Source: Selenomonadaceae bacterium
GTDB taxonomy: Bacteria > Bacillota > Negativicutes > Selenomonadales > Selenomonadaceae
Assembly: GCA_017529085.1 (NCBI GenBank)
Contig: JAFXOC010000197.1
Coordinates: 1-5,037 of the forward strand
Direction of reading: 5' to 3'
DNA: 5,037 nucleotides
The notes beneath the pieces were generated by a model, which worked only from the letters and a program-made list of their open reading frames with translations, did no database searches and had not been told where the DNA came from. Every line of letters starts with the position of its first letter. Position 1 is the first letter of the stretch. Positions 4,905-5,037 of the stretch are shown piece after piece. The translations under genes and the position numbers were made by a program.

Positions 4905-5037
4905 TTATTGTGGGTTTGCGGATTCTAGTATTATTTTGAGATTATTCCAGCGTTCTTTTTGTATAAATTCTTGAAAGAACGGGCGAAATCCTTTATTTTT
5001 GAAAAATTTTTCCATATTTTTTGCATAAAAAAACTTC
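4905..5037 (-). CDS. C-terminal end of an unidentified protein (partial)
   Basis: A minus-strand reading frame is open from the window edge to a TAA at 4905-4907 and gives 43 residues, including MEKFFKNKGFRPFFQEFIQ and ending RWNNLKIILESANPQ. The charge mix, the Trp and the typical ending look like a genuine protein C-terminus, and it would place another gene in the same orientation upstream of the DUF535 gene, ending just before the GC-rich repeat. A second minus frame is also open (edge to TAA 4931-4933, ending KNAGIISK) but is strongly Lys/Phe-biased and less convincing. The product cannot be named from so little sequence. Confidence 0.5.
   Translation of the reverse strand, partial: KFFYAKNMEKFFKNKGFRPFFQEFIQKERWNNLKIILESANPQ

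Noticed and set aside
4931..5037. Alternative minus-strand frame at the right edge ending KNAGIISK
   Set aside because: Also open to the edge, but more strongly Lys/Phe-biased and almost without acidic residues; the frame stopping at 4905 looks more like a natural protein. Not excluded.

Overview
The window looks like a chromosomal piece of an AT-leaning bacterium with an outer membrane. A minus-strand cluster encodes lipopolysaccharide-type functions: a VirK/YbjX-family (DUF535) protein, a GT8 glycosyltransferase, a WaaE/KdtX-like GT2 glycosyltransferase and an O-antigen ligase-like polytopic membrane protein. The plus-strand pair at the left (a 76-residue protein plus a retropepsin-like protein), the strong Shine-Dalgarno sequences, and the GC-rich multi-hairpin repeat resemble what I remember from Clostridia and other Firmicutes. 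A diderm Firmicute (Negativicutes-like) would reconcile both. This assignment is inference; no rRNA or marker gene is present to prove it.

Layout. Positions 1-21 hold a perfect GC-rich hairpin cut by the window edge. Positions 103-800 (plus) hold two overlapping small genes: an unassigned 76-aa protein and a 157-aa protein with a retroviral-type aspartyl protease DTGA motif. A strong bidirectional terminator-like hairpin (803-849) separates them from the convergent minus-strand cluster. Reading that cluster in its own direction: the end of an unidentified gene (about 5037 to 4905), a GC-rich four-arm repeat (4819-4891), the DUF535 gene (4796-3897, TTG start), a GT8 gene that shares an ATGA with it (3900-3001), a GT2 gene 11 nt later (2989-2249), a 172-nt gap dominated by a homopurine/homopyrimidine structure (2101-2180), and the ligase gene (2076-895).

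How it may work together. The two glycosyltransferases would add sugars to a lipid-linked or lipid A-core acceptor on the cytoplasmic face. The ligase would join a polymer to that acceptor on the outer face of the inner membrane. VirK/YbjX relatives are associated with outer-membrane or lipid A homeostasis. DUF535, GT8 and GT2 are tightly packed and probably cotranscribed. The ligase sits behind a long structured leader and may be expressed separately or be tuned by it.

Most interesting: (1) the retropepsin-like protein with its overlapping small partner, a compact two-gene unit I cannot tie to a described system; (2) the 2101-2180 element, a 27-bp inverted repeat fused to an exact 23-nt homopurine mirror repeat, a layout that can form an intramolecular triplex in DNA or in the ligase leader RNA; (3) a near copy of the same tract, inverted, immediately after the ligase stop codon, so the ligase gene is bracketed by complementary purine/pyrimidine tracts.
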